Part shown: positions 53,344-54,916 of the stretch, one piece after another
Layout of the letters: every line of letters starts with the position of its first letter
Numbering within the stretch: position 1 is the first letter of the stretch
NCBI RefSeq assembly: GCF_030398335.1
Contig: NZ_JAOAOP010000023.1
Coordinates: forward strand, 1-54,916
Origin: Aquibium sp. A9E412
GTDB taxonomy: Bacteria > Pseudomonadota > Alphaproteobacteria > Rhizobiales > Rhizobiaceae
Length of the DNA: 54,916 nt
Direction of reading: 5' to 3'
Translations under genes and position numbers: made by a program
Notes under the pieces: model-generated
Databases searched by the model: none
What the model was told of the DNA's origin: nothing
The model's input: only the letters and a program-made list of their open reading frames with translations

Positions 53344-54090
53344 TCAGGCCGCCATGCGCGCGACGCGCTTGAGCCGCCGCAGCGTCTTTTCGTCCTGCAG
53401 CGCGTGGTGGAACAGCGTGATCTCGCGGTCGATGCGCCGGCACAGCGCCTCGGCATCACCCTTGAGCAGCGCCTTGGTCTGCGTCAGCGAGCGCACCGGC
53501 TTCTTGGCGAGCACGCGCGCGGTGGCGAGCGCCTCGGCTTCGGGATCGTCCTCGGCGATCGAGGAGACCAGCGCCATGGCGCATGCCCGGTCGACGTCGA
53601 GCGCCTCGCCGAGGCAGAAGAACCGGAAGGCGCCGGCGTAGCCGAGCTTCTCCGGCGCCAGGATGCTGGTCGCCGCGTCGGGCACCAGGCCGAAATCGAC
53701 GAACGGCACGCGGAAGGTCGACTTGCGCGAGGCGATGACGAGATCGCAGTGGAACAGGATGGTGCAGCCAACGCCGACCGCGTCGCCGTCGACGCTGGCG
53801 ATCAGCGGCTTGGGAAACGTGGCGAGCGTGCGGAACATGTCGGTGACGGCGCCGATCAGCGCCTGGTGCTTGGAGGGATCGACGAATTCGCCGAAATCGC
53901 CGCCGAGACAGAAGCAGCCGGCCAGGCCGCGCAGCACGACGACGCGGGTCTCGTCGTCCTCGGCCGCCTCGCGCAGCGTGCGCGCCAGCCGCGCATAGGC
54001 GGCGGCGTCGAGCACCGGGCGGCCGCTGTCGGACGACACGGTGATGACGAGGGCGTGGTTGGTAAATTCGGTTTGCGGTCGGATGTCCAT
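53344..54090 (-). CDS. crotonase-family protein (enoyl-CoA isomerase-like), next to a LuxI synthase
   Basis: This 248-residue enoyl-CoA hydratase/isomerase-fold enzyme has the oxyanion segment VVLRGLAGCFCLGGDFGEF and GDAVGVGCTILFHCDLVIAS. The classical hydratase Glu in GGGCE is Thr here, and the isomerase-type acid in PFVDFGLVPDAATS is Asp rather than Glu. This is the layout of delta3-delta2-enoyl-CoA isomerases. It follows the LuxI-type gene by 47 bases in one operon and may prepare an unsaturated acyl-CoA for the signal. Substrate unproven. Confidence 0.82.
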   Translation of the reverse strand: MDIRPQTEFTNHALVITVSSDSGRPVLDAAAYARLARTLREAAEDDETRVVVLRGLAGCFCLGGDFGEFVDPSKHQALIGAVTDMFRTLATFPKPLIASVDGDAVGVGCTILFHCDLVIASRKSTFRVPFVDFGLVPDAATSILAPEKLGYAGAFRFFCLGEALDVDRACAMALVSSIAEDDPEAEALATARVLAKKPVRSLTQTKALLKGDAEALCRRIDREITLFHHALQDEKTLRRLKRVARMAA

Positions 54091-54137
54091 TTTGCCTTAC
54101 CCCATTTGCTTGGAAAAATGCGGACGTCGCGCCGGCC

Positions 54138-54776
54138 TTACGAGGCGCGGCGGAGACCGACGGTCTCGGGCATGCCGCCGGCGAGCACCGGGGCGTCGTA
54201 GTTGCGGCGCTCGCGCACGGTGGCGAGCGTGTGCTCGTTGAAGGTGAGCAGCGTGGCGACGACCTGCTGGCGGCCATAGGTGCGCTGGTAGCCGAGCGGC
54301 CGGGCGAGGAAGCGAAGCTGCAGTGCGCGCAGGACCCACATCGGCTCGAACTCGATGATGACCTGGTCGACGCCCGTCCGCATGCCCCATTCGATGAAGC
54401 CGGCGATCAGCTCGCTGCCGACGCTCGACACGCCCCAGCGGCCCTCGCGGTAATGCGGCGCGACGGCGTAGCGGGTCAGCTCGTAGATGTTCGGCCCGGT
54501 CGGCGTCGGCCCCTCGCACAGATCGCCGAGCACGTCGGTGAGAAGATGCGGCCGGGTGGTCGGCAGCATGCGCTGGTAGCCGGCCAGCTCGCCGTTGCGG
54601 ATGGCGAGGTGGTGCACCGCGTCCTCGTGGTCGAACTGGTCGATCTCCAGGCCGTCCGGCCGGCGCAGATCGTCCCAGCCCATCTCCTCGACGAAGATGC
54701 GGTAGCGCAGTTCATGGACGGCCCGCCAAAGATCGGGCCGCTCCATCAACTCGGCGGTTTTCAGAGCATAGAGCAT
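54138..54776 (-). CDS. LuxI-family acyl-homoserine lactone synthase
   Basis: This 212-residue synthase keeps the LuxI invariants: RYRIFVEEMGW (Arg, Phe, Trp), EIDQFDHEDAV (Asp pair), GYQRMLPTT (Arg) and YELTRYAV (Glu, Arg). The stretch GWDDLRRPDGLEIDQFD is strikingly like BjaI/RpaI, whose products come from acyl-CoA rather than acyl-ACP. It should join S-adenosylmethionine to an acyl-CoA. ATG at 54776 has a perfect AGGAGG; a longer frame is rejected. A lux-box-like operator lies 59-72 bases upstream. No LuxR gene is in the window; it may lie past the right edge. Confidence 0.92.
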   Translation of the reverse strand: MLYALKTAELMERPDLWRAVHELRYRIFVEEMGWDDLRRPDGLEIDQFDHEDAVHHLAIRNGELAGYQRMLPTTRPHLLTDVLGDLCEGPTPTGPNIYELTRYAVAPHYREGRWGVSSVGSELIAGFIEWGMRTGVDQVIIEFEPMWVLRALQLRFLARPLGYQRTYGRQQVVATLLTFNEHTLATVRERRNYDAPVLAGGMPETVGLRRAS

Positions 54777-54805
54777 TGAACGTACCTCCTGTTGTTGAGG
54801 AGGCA

Positions 54806-54848
54806 AGTCTAGAAGCGCAAACTGGCCGGAAAATTACGTGATCGCGTA
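54806..54848 (-). promoter_or_regulatory. lux-box-like operator and promoter of the LuxI gene
   Basis: TACGTGATCGCGTA (54835-54848), a 14-base near-perfect palindrome with the GATC core usual in lux and tra boxes, extends imperfectly to 20 bases (54832-54851). TAGACT (54806-54811, minus strand) lies 32-33 bases from its centre as a -10, the geometry for LuxR activation near -42.5. This predicts positive autoinduction. Confidence 0.65.
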
Positions 54849-54916
54849 GTATTTTAGCGCGTTTCGCGGTTGCGAACGCGGTCTCGCCGTCCGCCGGACG
54901 GCGCTGCCCGGCGGGC

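Overview
This window comes from a very GC-rich alphaproteobacterium, most likely of the Hyphomicrobiales (Rhizobiales). The evidence is a GcrA cell-cycle regulator with clustered GANTC (CcrM) sites in front of it, a SAM-II riboswitch before metZ, a double-length alphaproteobacterial dCTP deaminase, a DUF6460-type small membrane protein, FnrL/FixK-type boxes, and a LuxI protein resembling the acyl-CoA-using BjaI/RpaI branch. No phage, CRISPR array or complete insertion sequence is visible. The window holds chromosomal housekeeping genes with several accessory blocks.

Layout. 1-396 carries a possible insertion-sequence edge and one copy of a dispersed two-hairpin repeat. 397-3216 is a copper export module: copA and copZ diverge from two CueR-like promoters. 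3217-3637 holds an unassigned coding-like remnant and a palindromic operator. 3638-6284 is a two-gene piece of the acyclic terpene (atu) pathway. 6496-8500 holds rpe, a thioredoxin-like gene and gph. 8596-21851 is the most interesting block. A nine-gene leftward operon (SorC regulator, BMP-type nucleoside ABC transporter, MTA/SAH-type deaminase, purine nucleoside phosphorylase, two SDRs) diverges from a rightward operon (cupin, mtnA, aldolase-SDR fusion). Together they make an apparently complete route for importing and dismantling 5'-modified nucleosides such as methylthioadenosine or 5'-deoxyadenosine to DHAP and a C2 aldehyde.

22095-31737 looks like an oxygen-regulated stress block. Two FNR-type boxes lie before a PatZ-like acyl-CoA synthetase/acetyltransferase and a universal stress protein; these are followed by a P-type ATPase, a small c-type cytochrome and an orphan LuxR-type response regulator. 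31931-38512 holds a thioesterase, small unknowns, pyrD, a MATE transporter and a histone-deacetylase-like enzyme. 38563-42093 holds tRNA-Gly(CCC), a NaChBac-like sodium channel, dcd and SAM-II-controlled metZ. 42176-42834 is a VapBC pair. 42896-48123 holds a CDP-alcohol phosphatidyltransferase, apaG, the argD-argF-hslO operon (which has an intrinsic terminator right after its promoter) and gcrA. 48242-51307 is a phosphate block (phoR-phoU diverging from ppk2). 51276-53246 is a membrane glycosyltransferase. 53344-54776 is a crotonase plus a LuxI-type synthase with a well-placed lux-box-like operator, suggesting an unusual acyl-CoA-derived homoserine lactone signal.

All functions are inferred by reading motifs and gene context; no database search was run.
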